From: Rhizobium laguerreae
Lineage (GTDB): Bacteria; Pseudomonadota; Alphaproteobacteria; Rhizobiales; Rhizobiaceae
DNA: 64,000 bases
Direction of reading: 5' to 3'
Assembly: GCF_002008165.1 (NCBI RefSeq)
Contig: NZ_MRDM01000020.1
Coordinates: forward strand, 1-64,000
In this document: positions 17,171-26,443 of the stretch, one piece after another
Position numbering within the stretch: the stretch's first letter is position 1
Layout of the letters: every line of letters begins with the position of its first letter
Notes under the pieces: model-generated
Databases searched by the model: none
Told to the model about the DNA's origin: nothing
What the model saw: only the letters and a program-made list of their open reading frames with translations
Program-made: the position numbers and the translations under genes

Positions 17171-18664
17171 TCAGTAGGCTCCCCCGCGCTTGAACACCGC
17201 GGGGATTGTGCTGAGAAGAATTTGGCAGTCGAGCCACAGGGACCGGTTGTCGATGTAGAACTCGTCAAGTTGCTGCTGCAGTTCGATGTCCGCATTGCTT
17301 CGTTCGGATATCTGCCAGAGGCCCGTCAGCCCCGGTGTTACCGAACGCCGCTTGTCACGAAATTCGCTATCCATCGCTGAGAGGTGATATTCTGGAAACG
17401 GACGCGGTCCGACGATGGCCATCTGCCCCGCAATGATGTTTGCCAATTGCGGCAGCTCGTCGATGCTCGAAGAGCGCAGCATATGACCTATAACCGGAAG
17501 GACGCGCGGATCGTCCTTGAGCTTGAAGTGGCTCAACCACTCGGCGCGCATGTTAGGGTCATCTCGGAAGACTGCTTCGAGGCGCTGCTCTGCATCCTGA
17601 TACATCGTCCTCAATTTGAGGACGTGCACCGGCTTGCCGGACCGCCCCTCCCTGGTGTGCCAGAAGAAGACGGGGCCTGGATCAATGGCATAGATTGCAG
17701 CCGCTGCAAACGCGATGAATGGGGCGACGACAATCGATGCAGGGATGGCGATTGCGAGATCGAGGATCCGGCGAACCAAGTCCGAGTTGATTGAACTCCC
17801 ACTGTTGATAAGGCGAATACCGATCTCTCCGCCGACATCCGCAGGTCGCAATCCGCTTACCTTGAGGCTCGGCGTATCGGACAGCAAAATAACTTCGGCG
17901 AACTTCCGACGCATCGCCGCCAAATCGGATGCAAGCGCGCCTGTGGCGCCCGCAATCACGGCAATGGATGGCCCGCCATCGGGCAATGCCTCCAAACTAT
18001 CGAGGGAGATGGCCTCCGGCCTGATGCCATACTGCCAGTGGCTCTTGAAATGCGCCACGAGAGCGGGAGTAAGGTCGCCTCCCCCCATGACAACCGCGCG
18101 CTCCCCCCAGATTCCAAGTTTCCAGCACAGGCTCCGTGCAAGCCAATGCCCAAATGGCTGAACAATCAGCCCGAGAGCGAGGAACCCAATGACGGCAAGC
18201 AGCAGTCGTTCCCCCTCCGGCAGGATAATTGCTCCAAACGCCGCCAGGACAGCCACCTTGACGCCAGCGACAGTGCGCCGCCGCAGATGTTCATGGTCAT
18301 ACAACCGATACCCAGGATAGAGGCCGGCCGATGTGTAAAGAATAATCGCGGCGAATGCTGCGATCGTGAACGTACGCTCCGCCAGCGTGCCCTCCAAACC
18401 ACTGGGGAAAAAGGACAGGACAACAAAGTAGGCAACCAAATAGCTTGCAATGTCGCCGGCGACTAGGAAGGACGAGGTTGCAAGCCGAGGAAGCCGACTC
18501 CGTAGTGCGACGGGCATATACAGCCCTGCCCGGTCAAAGGGATCGGCGGTCTTAGCTGCTATGGGCGGCACGGAACCTGCCGCAATCGCCCGCGACGTCA
18601 TGTCATTTGAGGTGGCTGCCTTCGGCGGCCTCGGTGTCATTGCTGGCGACGCAAATAAGGACAT
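17171..18664 (-). CDS. Undecaprenyl-phosphate sugar-phosphate transferase (WbaP/ExoY-type initiating enzyme)
   Basis: 497 residues. Four or five membrane segments lie at about 60-160, a soluble CoA-binding-like middle region at 170-290, another membrane segment near 310-335, and then the bacterial sugar transferase domain (VHVLKLRTMYQDAEQRL, SSIDELPQLANIIAGQMAIV, GPRPFPEYH, VTPGLTGLWQISERSNAD). This is the five-segment WbaP/CapE architecture. It moves hexose-1-phosphate from a UDP-sugar to undecaprenyl phosphate, the first step of the repeat unit. The ATG at 18664 follows AAAGGTG and lies 7 bases after the WecG-like gene; a TTG 16 codons upstream is in frame but overlaps that gene. Confidence 0.9.
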   Translation of the reverse strand: MSLFASPAMTPRPPKAATSNDMTSRAIAAGSVPPIAAKTADPFDRAGLYMPVALRSRLPRLATSSFLVAGDIASYLVAYFVVLSFFPSGLEGTLAERTFTIAAFAAIILYTSAGLYPGYRLYDHEHLRRRTVAGVKVAVLAAFGAIILPEGERLLLAVIGFLALGLIVQPFGHWLARSLCWKLGIWGERAVVMGGGDLTPALVAHFKSHWQYGIRPEAISLDSLEALPDGGPSIAVIAGATGALASDLAAMRRKFAEVILLSDTPSLKVSGLRPADVGGEIGIRLINSGSSINSDLVRRILDLAIAIPASIVVAPFIAFAAAAIYAIDPGPVFFWHTREGRSGKPVHVLKLRTMYQDAEQRLEAVFRDDPNMRAEWLSHFKLKDDPRVLPVIGHMLRSSSIDELPQLANIIAGQMAIVGPRPFPEYHLSAMDSEFRDKRRSVTPGLTGLWQISERSNADIELQQQLDEFYIDNRSLWLDCQILLSTIPAVFKRGGAY

Positions 18665-18671
18665 GATGGCT

Positions 18672-19538
18672 TTACACCTTTGCAGCTGCTTCTTTTGGCG
18701 CGCTTGGTCCAAAAACCGCGTCTTCGATCGGAAACTTTCGAAGCCCCAGTCTCTGGAATGCCGTCAGTGAGATGAACGTCGGCACGACGACCGCATAGCG
18801 CCGCCACAGCCGTCGCGGCTCGCATAAAAGACGAAACGCCCATTCGAAGCCGCTTCTTTGAATGATCCTTGGAGCCTGCCGCTTGAGGCCGGCGTGGAAA
18901 TCGAATGCGGCTCCGACACCGATGAGCATCGATGCTTCCAGACGATCGCGCATGCGCGCCATCCAGAGTTCCTGCTTTGGACTGCTCAGCCCGACCCAGA
19001 TGATATCGGCGCCCGATCGATTGAGCTGGTCAGCAATCTCCGTTTCCTCCCGCGGCGACAGTTTGCGAAAAGGTGGCGCATAGGAGCCGACGATCCGAGC
19101 TTGCGGAAATTTTGCGAGAAGGCGCGCCTGCAGCTGTTCGAGCGTTTCGGCCGTTGCGCCATAAAGGAAGTGGCGCAAGCCCTTGGAGCTGCCGGCATCG
19201 AAAACGGATAACATCAGGTCAGGTCCATAGACCCTGTCGCTTTCCGCATGACCGGCACGCTTCAATGCCCATACCAACGGCATGCCGTCGGGTGTTACGA
19301 GGAAAGCCCGGTTATGTATCGACCGGAGCTCGGGATCATCTTGACACCGGACCACGCCGTGCGCGTCGCGAACGCACACATATTCCTTCCTGCCGTCTTC
19401 GATCGCTTTTTGAATAAATCCGGTGGCACTCTTGAGATTAACTGCCGAAATGCGAACACCAAGGACATTAATACATTCCAAAGAACTCGTTTGGTTGAGA
19501 ACTGAATCTTGGCTTCTGTCTGCTGATTGCTTTCTCAT
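18672..19538 (-). CDS. WecG/TagA/CpsF family glycosyltransferase (GT26)
   Basis: 288 residues. The family core is complete: AVNLKSATGFI, TPDGMPLVWALK, DRVYGPDLMLSVFD, FLYGATAETLEQLQ, IVGSYAPPFR and IIWVGLSSPKQELWM. GT26 enzymes add ManNAc(A)-type or other N-acetyl/glucosyl residues to a polyprenyl-diphosphate-linked acceptor, usually as the second sugar. It is the first gene of the leftward operon continuing with the initiating transferase. Its promoter should lie in 19539-19745, where a 9-bp inverted repeat is present. Confidence 0.9.
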   Translation of the reverse strand: MRKQSADRSQDSVLNQTSSLECINVLGVRISAVNLKSATGFIQKAIEDGRKEYVCVRDAHGVVRCQDDPELRSIHNRAFLVTPDGMPLVWALKRAGHAESDRVYGPDLMLSVFDAGSSKGLRHFLYGATAETLEQLQARLLAKFPQARIVGSYAPPFRKLSPREETEIADQLNRSGADIIWVGLSSPKQELWMARMRDRLEASMLIGVGAAFDFHAGLKRQAPRIIQRSGFEWAFRLLCEPRRLWRRYAVVVPTFISLTAFQRLGLRKFPIEDAVFGPSAPKEAAAKV

Positions 19539-19745
19539 GACCTACGCTTTCGCGATCTAAACTGTCATCAGAATATGCTGCCAAGACGATTGCCTCCATA
19601 CTTGCGTCTCTAACTATTGGACGTAGAAGAGACTTCATGTTTCTACGTCTTACGCCGAGATAGGTTACATATTCGAAGTAAGGCGATGTACCCCAGCTGC
19701 TTGCCAGGCTGCTCTTTTTGATGAGCGCTGTCCCGAAAGAGCGGT
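19539..19745. promoter_or_regulatory. Upstream region of the GT26 operon with an inverted repeat
   Basis: A perfect 9-bp inverted repeat GACGTAGAA (19620-19628) and TTCTACGTC (19641-19649) with a 12-base spacer lies 82-111 bases upstream of the GT26 start. It could be an operator. No clear -35/-10 pair was picked out by eye. Confidence 0.35.
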
Positions 19746-19754
19746 TTGACCTCG

Positions 19755-19965
19755 GCAAAGCCGAACGCGGCTCGCCATCGCGCCAAAGCGCAACCGAAAG
19801 TGCAGCGCGCCCGCGACGCAGACCTCTACAAGGAGCGCAAGCGCATCGAGCGCTTCTTCAGCAAGCTCAAACAGTTTCGACGCGCCGCAACCCGATACGA
19901 CAAACTGCTCGTGAACGTCATGGGATTGGCCAAGCTCGCCGCCATCACCGTTGCCATCCGAGTTA
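19755..19965 (+). pseudogene. IS5-family transposase remnant (C-terminal end)
   Basis: One frame reads DADLYKERKRIERFFSKLK followed by QFRRAATRYDKLLVNVMGLA. This is the conserved C-terminal end of IS5-type DDE transposases, including the catalytic Glu in the RIERFF motif. The rest of the enzyme is missing, no terminal repeats were found, and the frame runs on into unrelated sequence. It is a decayed fragment. Confidence 0.7.
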
Positions 19966-20204
19966 AACAGTTGTCCCCTGTCCGTTTACTGCGACCGGGG
20001 CAACTCATAGTCTGCGGCAGAACCGTCGATATGCTTCTTTACAACGCGGCGAGAAAAACCAGGGACCCTGCGGGGCGGCACGCTTATGAGATGAATATGG
20101 TGCATGCATCTTGCACACCGGATCGATCCAAGCCGGGTCAGCCGACGGAGCAAGCTGGATTTCATAAAGAGGACTTCCCCGCCACCGTTCCGAGGTCTCG
20201 CACC

Positions 20205-20375
20205 AGCGGCCGAACTTGATCGCCCACTCAGACACGGCCTGGAACGAGACATCGATATCACGCTCGGCAAGCAGATTGTCGACATCAGCGGAAACGGAAG
20301 GTGTAGTCACACCGCATGCCAGACGATCTCGGCGGGAAAGCGGTGGCGCTTGAAATGCTGGGCAATGGGTTGGCC
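20205..20375 (-). pseudogene. IS6-family-like transposase remnant
   Basis: On the minus strand QHFKRHRFPAEIVWHAV is followed by a stop. In another frame LLAERDIDVSFQAVSEWAIK continues with FGRW. Together these match the helix-turn-helix N-terminus of IS6/IS240-like transposases, broken by a stop and a small indel, with the DDE part missing. It is clearly non-functional. Confidence 0.65.
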
Positions 20376-20795
20376 GAATCGATACCGTCGACCTCCCCAT
20401 TACCATCTCGATCAGCATCAATCGTAAGGCGATGCTGCCCAAAATTGCCGAATTCAGAAAAAAAAGTCGATTCCGCATTTGGCGGGAGCAATCCAGCCAC
20501 GCCCATCAGATTTTTCTAAAGTTTTCAATGGATGCATATCGCTCTGGTTGCAGAAAGAATAACTCCCGGCAAGCGAGATATTAATACTGCCACATTTTGG
20601 GCGACTCCAAATTCACCAAATATTTCAAAACGTAACTTTGGATCGATTCGGATATTGTGGCAGCAATAAGGCTATGCTTCTCAAGCACTTACTGTTGCGT
20701 TGCTGTTGCGCCCTCAAAAATGTCACCCTATAACCTGCCGCCGTAACGCTGGATTAACCACAAATATTAACGGGCGGGGGTTGAGGAACAAGACC
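20376..20795. other. Upstream region of the secreted beta-helix gene
   Basis: This AT-rich stretch should hold the promoter of the gene at 20796. An 8-bp inverted repeat CTGCCACA (20587-20594) and TGTGGCAG (20656-20663) with a 61-base spacer is present, which could form a loop or two half-sites. Nothing else was recognised. Confidence 0.4.
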
Positions 20796-22865
20796 ATGAC
20801 AACATATTACGTAGCGACAACTGGCAGCAGCGGCGGTAACGGCAGTACCTCCTCTCCCTTCCGCACGATCAGCGAGGCGATGTCGGCGAACCTAAGACCC
20901 GGCGACGAGGTCGTGGTGAAGGCGGGGACCTACAACGAAGCTATTAACATCGACACGGACGGCTCGGCGGCAGCCGACATCACGCTGCGCTCGGAAGTGC
21001 CCGGCGGGGCGCTGATCCGGCCGCCCGCGGGCTCGTGGAACGCGATCAGTGTCAACGCCAACTACGTGACAATCGACGGCTTTGACATCGGCGGCGCCAA
21101 AGGCGACGGCATCGAAGCGAACAATGCCCACCACGTCCAGATCCTCAACAACAAGGTCCACGGCAGCGGCGAGTCGGGCATCCAGTTCAACCAGTCGGAC
21201 TTCATTCGCATCGAAGGCAACGAGACCTACAACAACGCGTCGACGGGCTGGTTCTCGGGCATCTCGATCTACCAGAACCGGAACATCACCGGCGATACCT
21301 CGACCGACGGCTACCGGACGATCGTGCGGGACAACATCTCGCACGATAACGTCACCAAGTCGGGTGAGCACACCGACGGCAACGGCATCATCATCGACGA
21401 TTTCCAGAGCACGCAGACGAGCGGTCATCCGAACTACACGTTCAAGACCCTGGTCGACAATAACCTCGTCTACGAGAACGGCGGCAAAGGCATCCAGGTT
21501 ACCTGGAGCGACTCCGTCACGGTGAAAAACAACACCGCATACCACAACAATCAGGACCCGGCGAACAGCGGCACCTGGCGCGGTGAGCTCAGCAACTCGG
21601 CGTCGAGCAACAACATCTGGGCCAACAACATCGCCGTAGCGGACCCATCGGTGAACAAGAACAACACTGCGATCGATAACACGTCGACCGACAGCTACAC
21701 CAACAACAACGTCGTCTGGGCCAACAACATCACCTACAACGGCACGGCCGGCCAGGCATCGGTCAAGACCGACGGCGGCAACGCGATGCCGAGCGCGGCG
21801 AACGGCAACAAGCTCGGCGTCGACCCCAAATTCTCGGGGGCAGCGAGCGACAACTTCCACCTCGGCTCCGGCTCGGCGGCAATCGACAGCGGAACCGCCA
21901 AGTACGGCGTCGGGTCGGTCGATCTGGACGGCCACGCTCGCGTCGTTGGAACTGTCGACATGGGTGCCTACGAATCGGGCTCCAGCTCGACACCGGGAAC
22001 GCCAACCACGCCAACACAACCGGGTACGCCAACCGCGCCGACGCAACCAGAAACGCCAACCACGCCAACGCAACCGGAAACGCCGACCACACCGACCACG
22101 CCGACGAAGGTATTCACCGGCACCAACGGCAATGACATCCTGCCACATACCGGTCAGTCCAACGGCGGCAACGAAACCTTCAAGGGTCTCGGCGGTAGTG
22201 ACGTGTTGAAGGGCGGCGCCGGCGCGGATGTGCTCGACGGCGGTTATGGCACCGACACGGCCAGCTATGCGGGCTCCGGTGCGGTCAGCGTCAATTTGGC
22301 GACCAAGGCCGCAGCGGGCGGGCAGGCCACCGGTGACAAGATCGCCAGCATCGAAAACTTGACTGGCTCCAGCTACAGCGACGTGCTGACCGGCGGCAAT
22401 GGCGGCAGCAACGTTCTCAATGGCGGGGCTGGGGCGGACAAGCTGGATGGCGGCGCCGGCGGGGACGTCATCATCGGTGGCGCCGGAAAAGACATCATGA
22501 CCGGTGGCGTCAGCACCGGTGGCGTCAGCGCGGATACGTTTGTCTTCAAAGCACCGACGGAAGCCGGGTCTGGCTCGAACCGCGACATCATCACCGACTT
22601 CCAGCATGGCGTCGATAAGATCGACATCGCGGCGATAGATGCGAATGGTTTTGGGCTGGGCAATGGAACCTTCCATTTCCAGGCGCAGGAGAATGCCTTG
22701 TTCGACCATAAGGCTGGCGCGCTCGCCTGGCACTATGACGACCAGGCTGGATCCGCGAACGACGCTACCGTTATCCAGGGCGACCTGAACGGCGACGGCG
22801 TTCATGATTTCGAGGTTCAGCTGAAGGGCCTCGTCCACGTGGGCGCAGGCGATTTTCTCCTGTAA
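20796..22865 (+). CDS. Secreted right-handed beta-helix protein with RTX repeats, probable polysaccharide-modifying enzyme
   Basis: 689 residues in three parts. Residues 1-395 are a parallel beta-helix (TYYVATTGSSGGNGSTSSPF opening, then SGIQFNQSDFIRIEGN and similar coils), as in pectate-lyase-like and PlyA/PlyB-type rhizobial glycanases. Residues 396-440 are a Pro/Thr-rich linker with TPTTPTQPETP repeats. Residues 440-689 hold RTX nonapeptides (GGAGADVLDGGYGTDT) and a serralysin-type C-terminal domain ending DFLL, a type I secretion signal. It lacks a Sec signal peptide. It probably leaves the cell through a type I exporter encoded elsewhere and cuts or tailors the exopolysaccharide; activity is inferred from fold and context. 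The ATG follows GAGGAA; the longer frame to 20700 lacks a ribosome site. Confidence 0.85.
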   Translation: MTTYYVATTGSSGGNGSTSSPFRTISEAMSANLRPGDEVVVKAGTYNEAINIDTDGSAAADITLRSEVPGGALIRPPAGSWNAISVNANYVTIDGFDIGGAKGDGIEANNAHHVQILNNKVHGSGESGIQFNQSDFIRIEGNETYNNASTGWFSGISIYQNRNITGDTSTDGYRTIVRDNISHDNVTKSGEHTDGNGIIIDDFQSTQTSGHPNYTFKTLVDNNLVYENGGKGIQVTWSDSVTVKNNTAYHNNQDPANSGTWRGELSNSASSNNIWANNIAVADPSVNKNNTAIDNTSTDSYTNNNVVWANNITYNGTAGQASVKTDGGNAMPSAANGNKLGVDPKFSGAASDNFHLGSGSAAIDSGTAKYGVGSVDLDGHARVVGTVDMGAYESGSSSTPGTPTTPTQPGTPTAPTQPETPTTPTQPETPTTPTTPTKVFTGTNGNDILPHTGQSNGGNETFKGLGGSDVLKGGAGADVLDGGYGTDTASYAGSGAVSVNLATKAAAGGQATGDKIASIENLTGSSYSDVLTGGNGGSNVLNGGAGADKLDGGAGGDVIIGGAGKDIMTGGVSTGGVSADTFVFKAPTEAGSGSNRDIITDFQHGVDKIDIAAIDANGFGLGNGTFHFQAQENALFDHKAGALAWHYDDQAGSANDATVIQGDLNGDGVHDFEVQLKGLVHVGAGDFLL

Positions 22866-22872
22866 CTATCAC

Positions 22873-22904
22873 TTGTTGCGGCGGTCGTCCGATCGCCGCA
22901 ACAA
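22873..22904 (+). terminator. Hairpin terminator-like structure after the RTX beta-helix gene
   Basis: An 11-bp perfect stem TTGTTGCGGCG/CGCCGCAACAA (22873-22883, 22894-22904) with a 10-base loop starts 8 bases after the stop codon. No T-run follows, so termination may be inefficient or factor-assisted. Confidence 0.5.
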
Positions 22905-22991
22905 TCGTGCTGGGCGAGTTTCCTCATCTCGATCCAGCCGCTCGGGCAGATCTCGCCGGTGCGGAACATCGCTCGTCGCGTCGCCCTTTTG

Positions 22992-25121
22992 TTACTCGGG
23001 CGGCGCGACTACGCTTTCGGTGTCCGCCCCAACCTTCTGAAGATCCTGTAAACTGCCAAATTCTCCCGAAGGCATGATCTCCGGATGTATTCGGAAGCTC
23101 TTGTCGTTCAAATTGCCGGTGTAGCGGTTATGCGCGAACTGCACGTATCCAGGCCCATGGTCAGGAGCGTAGACATAGGCTGCAAGCCCGTTGCTACTGT
23201 CGATCGACACGATATTGCTCTCGATACGATTGGGACGTGCCCATGGCGGACGCCAACCCCTGCCCGTACCGTCATCAACGCGAAAAGCCGCGCCCGATCC
23301 ATGCGTGATGACGTTTCCCGTCACCAAGTTGCTCCAGCCGCCGTTGATGCCGATCGCCGATATATTGTCCGAGAGCGTATTTCCTTCGATGCGCACACCA
23401 CTGGCCTTGCCATCCGTGTAGATCGCCCAACTGATAGGCGTCGGCCATTCATTGATATTTTCATATCCGAAAGGCCAAAACGTCCCATCGGCCCTGTTCA
23501 TAAGTTGACCTGTCCCGGTGACCAGATTGTAGCGGATGCTGCTGTTCAGGAGGTCTGCCTGCTCGCCCATCAGCTTGATGGCACCGCCATCTGCCGTCTG
23601 CTGATTGGCATTACGGATCTCGTTATGTTCGATGACTGCGTCGTGGACTGCGTCTTGTGCCCCCCACAATGAGCCGCCGGCGATACCGAACTGCGCAGTA
23701 TTTTCGACCAGGTTATGAGCGATCCTGATACTGTCGGCCGCCTGGAACCATATGCCCGCGGTTTCAAAGTAGACCCTTCCAATGTCATGAATATGGTTCG
23801 AGAGGATTTTGGCACCGTCGGATTTGCCGAAGCTGCCATAGGTCGTGCCAACGTAAATCCCGTTGCCAGCCACATCTCCAATCACGTTGCCGGCAATCAA
23901 GACACCTTTGCTCTCGGAAACATGGATGCCGACGCCGACATTGTCGATGGAGTTGCCGAGCAGCCGAACACCATCCGAGTGATCGAGCCGTATGGCCCCA
24001 AAGCTTCTGGTGTCGGTACCGAACTTGCCGCTGCCCCGCGGATCCCCATCCCGAAACTGGAGCCCCGATACAACCATCCCGTCGGCTCCATCCAGCCTGA
24101 AGAAGGTCGGCAGGATGCCGGCTACAGCCGTAGAACCTGTTGGTAGCCCATTGGTCGGGATATAATCGAGTTGACCCTTGGTGCGGTCATACCACCACTC
24201 CCCAGGCGCATCGAGCAGCGCTGCCGCCCCGGTCAAAAAATAGCGGCTGCCTTCTGCGGTGAAGAAATAGCCGGTGCCTTGGGTATTTATCGCCCGGTTC
24301 GCGGTGTCGACTGAAACCACTGGGAGGGTATCACTGCCCCACTGGCTGCCGGGGTGAAAACCACCAACGATGTGGGCGACAAGGCCTGCTGCATTTTTTG
24401 AGATCGGAAGATCGCCGGCATGGAAGCAAAAACGCGTGTTACCATGCCATAAGTCGTCGTCCTGCGTGCACTTAGCCGCGAAAAGCCACCCTTTGCGCGG
24501 ATCTCCATCGAGTGGAGCGTTGGGAAAGCGAGCCTGCGTCTGGCGCGCGCCGCCGACGAAAAGATCGCCCAGATCCCGGCCCGCAGGCAGCTTCAGTGAC
24601 GCCTTCCAGCGACCATCGTCCTGCGCCGTCCAATTGCGAATGATCGGGCCGCCGTGCAGAACCGGCGCCTCGTTGCATCTCGCCGCGATGATCAGGCCCG
24701 CATCGCGAGCATCGAAGACTATCGGTTCAGCGAGATAGTAATCCCCATTGCCCATTGCGATCGTATTCTGGCCGCCCTTCTGGCGCGCAGCATCCCGCGC
24801 TCTTTCAATACTGGCAAAAGGACCGTCTGTACGCCGAGAATTTGCTTTAGGAAGGTGCCCGCTCCAGGTGTCTTTGCCATCGGGAGAGACATAGAATACT
24901 GCCCGGGGCGCGGATGTTCCGGTCATTATGTTGCTCAGTGAAGTCCCCTTCAGCTTGTCCGAAAAGGTCGCCGGCGAAGCTTCCGCGCAGGTTGCCTCCC
25001 TGACCGCCGTCTGCAGCCTGTCGGGCGCATCTGCGTCTGGGCGCACCGGAGCCAGCTTGCTCGGCTGCGGAAAGAGCATCGCAAGCAAAATGCTCAAGAT
25101 CGGTGCGAAGCGCAGCCTCAT
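22992..25121 (-). CDS. Exported right-handed beta-helix repeat protein, probable carbohydrate-active enzyme
   Basis: 709 residues. Residues 1-24 form a signal peptide (RLRFAPILSILLAMLF). Residues 74-130 (VFYVSPDGKDTWSG, DGPFASIERARDAAR) are the usual opening of GH141/alginate-lyase-like beta-helix proteins. Coils run from about 320 to 660 (SDGVRLLGNSIDNVGVGIHV and relatives). It should act in the periplasm or outside, possibly on the polymer assembled by this locus; the reaction is unknown. The ATG at 25121 overlaps the stop of the Wzy gene (ATGA), so the two are translationally coupled. That tie makes a role in polymerisation, length control or clearance of the same polysaccharide likely. 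Confidence 0.8.
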   Translation of the reverse strand: MRLRFAPILSILLAMLFPQPSKLAPVRPDADAPDRLQTAVREATCAEASPATFSDKLKGTSLSNIMTGTSAPRAVFYVSPDGKDTWSGHLPKANSRRTDGPFASIERARDAARQKGGQNTIAMGNGDYYLAEPIVFDARDAGLIIAARCNEAPVLHGGPIIRNWTAQDDGRWKASLKLPAGRDLGDLFVGGARQTQARFPNAPLDGDPRKGWLFAAKCTQDDDLWHGNTRFCFHAGDLPISKNAAGLVAHIVGGFHPGSQWGSDTLPVVSVDTANRAINTQGTGYFFTAEGSRYFLTGAAALLDAPGEWWYDRTKGQLDYIPTNGLPTGSTAVAGILPTFFRLDGADGMVVSGLQFRDGDPRGSGKFGTDTRSFGAIRLDHSDGVRLLGNSIDNVGVGIHVSESKGVLIAGNVIGDVAGNGIYVGTTYGSFGKSDGAKILSNHIHDIGRVYFETAGIWFQAADSIRIAHNLVENTAQFGIAGGSLWGAQDAVHDAVIEHNEIRNANQQTADGGAIKLMGEQADLLNSSIRYNLVTGTGQLMNRADGTFWPFGYENINEWPTPISWAIYTDGKASGVRIEGNTLSDNISAIGINGGWSNLVTGNVITHGSGAAFRVDDGTGRGWRPPWARPNRIESNIVSIDSSNGLAAYVYAPDHGPGYVQFAHNRYTGNLNDKSFRIHPEIMPSGEFGSLQDLQKVGADTESVVAPPE

Positions 25122-26443
25122 GAGATTTGCAGCTCCGCCGTTTTGCTGCGGGCCGGTGCTCGCAATTGCCGGCCGGGGGCCGTCGAAGCAACAACAGGCT
25201 TGTATAGAGAGAACATGATGATGGCCGTTGTGAACAGAATGAAAATCGCGTCATTCTGGATCAGGAAGATTGTCTCGGTCAGGTTCATCACCAAAATCAC
25301 AACCGTGAAGACGTTCAACCAGAGCCAGCCATAACGCGGGTCCCCGCATTGGAGGGCCGCGCCTTGGCGGAGTGCCTGCAAAAGCATCAGAGCGAACAAA
25401 GTCATTCCGCTTGCTCCGAAGCTCAGCAGCGTATCGCGGAATCCATTATGGGCGTGGGGAGCCATCCATTGGATCTTTGACCAGATAATCCAGGCTTCGG
25501 GATTCGCCTCTGTCCAAAACGCTTGGTAGCCGAAGCCGAGCAGCAGATGATCGGCGATCTGACCATCGACCAGCTCCCACAAGGGCACTCGACCCGTCAG
25601 AGTGGCATCCTTGCCAAGCGCCTCAAGGAATGGGACCAAGAACTCGTGAAGCAAAAGGAGGATCCCGACGAAGATTTGAACGAAAAACAGGATGAAGACA
25701 ATGCGACCGACGCCACGGATTCGCTGCAACATGGAGTAGAAGCCGATCAGGCAATATGCCGATACCGTCGCAATTGTCGCGGTCATCGATCCGGAAAGGA
25801 AGAGACAAGCCCCGCCCGCCATCAGCAAGATCAAAGCTGCTCGCCGCAAGCCTGGATTGCCGTCCATTACGATGGCGGTCGACACCAGTATCATCATGCC
25901 GGCGTACCAACCAAGGCTGTTCTTGTGGATGAATATGCCGCGAACCGCGCTGTCCGTGGGCATGCGAGCGAGCCCCGGTGACACTAGAAGAAGCAACAGG
26001 CTAAGGACGATACATGTTCCGAAGGTGGCAAATGCGATGAGAAGCAACTGCCTCGGTGTAAAGCGTATGGCCAACACATAGGCCAGAAGTACGGTGAAGA
26101 GCAGGCCGATGGCACGCCTGAAAGTCGTCGACGGGCCAACCGACCAGAAGACAGACACGAAGGGCATGGCGACCATCAGGGGGACAAACCAATTTCGCTT
26201 CAGCGCTATGATGAATTGCGGAGAATTTCGTGCCAGCATCAGCAATGTAAACCCGTATACCGGTAAACAAAGCAGACGCAGTATAGACCTGGCATGATCG
26301 CTCAGGCCTCCGTCGGCATCCGCCAGCATGAGCGGGAAAAGCGCGCCTGTCTGAAGAAAAAGGCATAGGCCGGCGCCCCAGCACTCTATTGCCCGCCAAC
26401 TGACAGTCGGCCCATTCGCTATTCTAAGCGTATACGCTCTCAT
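25118..26443 (-). CDS. Wzy-type polysaccharide polymerase (O-antigen ligase/ExoQ family)
   Basis: 441 residues, about eleven predicted membrane segments. A large periplasmic loop at about 285-340 contains GRVPLWELVDGQI, LLLGFGYQAFW and MAPHAHNGFRDTLLSFG; the HAHN-x-F motif is typical of the O-antigen polymerase/ligase superfamily. It would join lipid-linked repeat units flipped by the Wzx at 5620-7128, with chain length set by the co-polymerase at 30235-32442. It is the first gene of a two-gene leftward operon with the exported beta-helix protein. Confidence 0.87.
   Translation of the reverse strand: MRAYTLRIANGPTVSWRAIECWGAGLCLFLQTGALFPLMLADADGGLSDHARSILRLLCLPVYGFTLLMLARNSPQFIIALKRNWFVPLMVAMPFVSVFWSVGPSTTFRRAIGLLFTVLLAYVLAIRFTPRQLLLIAFATFGTCIVLSLLLLLVSPGLARMPTDSAVRGIFIHKNSLGWYAGMMILVSTAIVMDGNPGLRRAALILLMAGGACLFLSGSMTATIATVSAYCLIGFYSMLQRIRGVGRIVFILFFVQIFVGILLLLHEFLVPFLEALGKDATLTGRVPLWELVDGQIADHLLLGFGYQAFWTEANPEAWIIWSKIQWMAPHAHNGFRDTLLSFGASGMTLFALMLLQALRQGAALQCGDPRYGWLWLNVFTVVILVMNLTETIFLIQNDAIFILFTTAIIMFSLYKPVVASTAPGRQLRAPARSKTAELQIS

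Noticed and set aside
20285..20506. An EF-hand-like stretch (DADRDGNGEVD) on the minus strand next to the IS6-like remnant
   Set aside because: The loop lacks the acidic residue at position 12, the frame is short and it sits in decayed sequence.
22011..22105. Direct repeats of about 24 bases in the beta-helix gene
   Set aside because: They encode the Thr/Pro linker repeats (TPTTPTQPE) of the protein and are not a mobile or CRISPR repeat.
20892..22838. A 648-codon open frame on the minus strand
   Set aside because: It is antisense to the well-supported RTX beta-helix gene; its open state follows from the repetitive GC-rich coding sequence, and it shows no recognisable domain.
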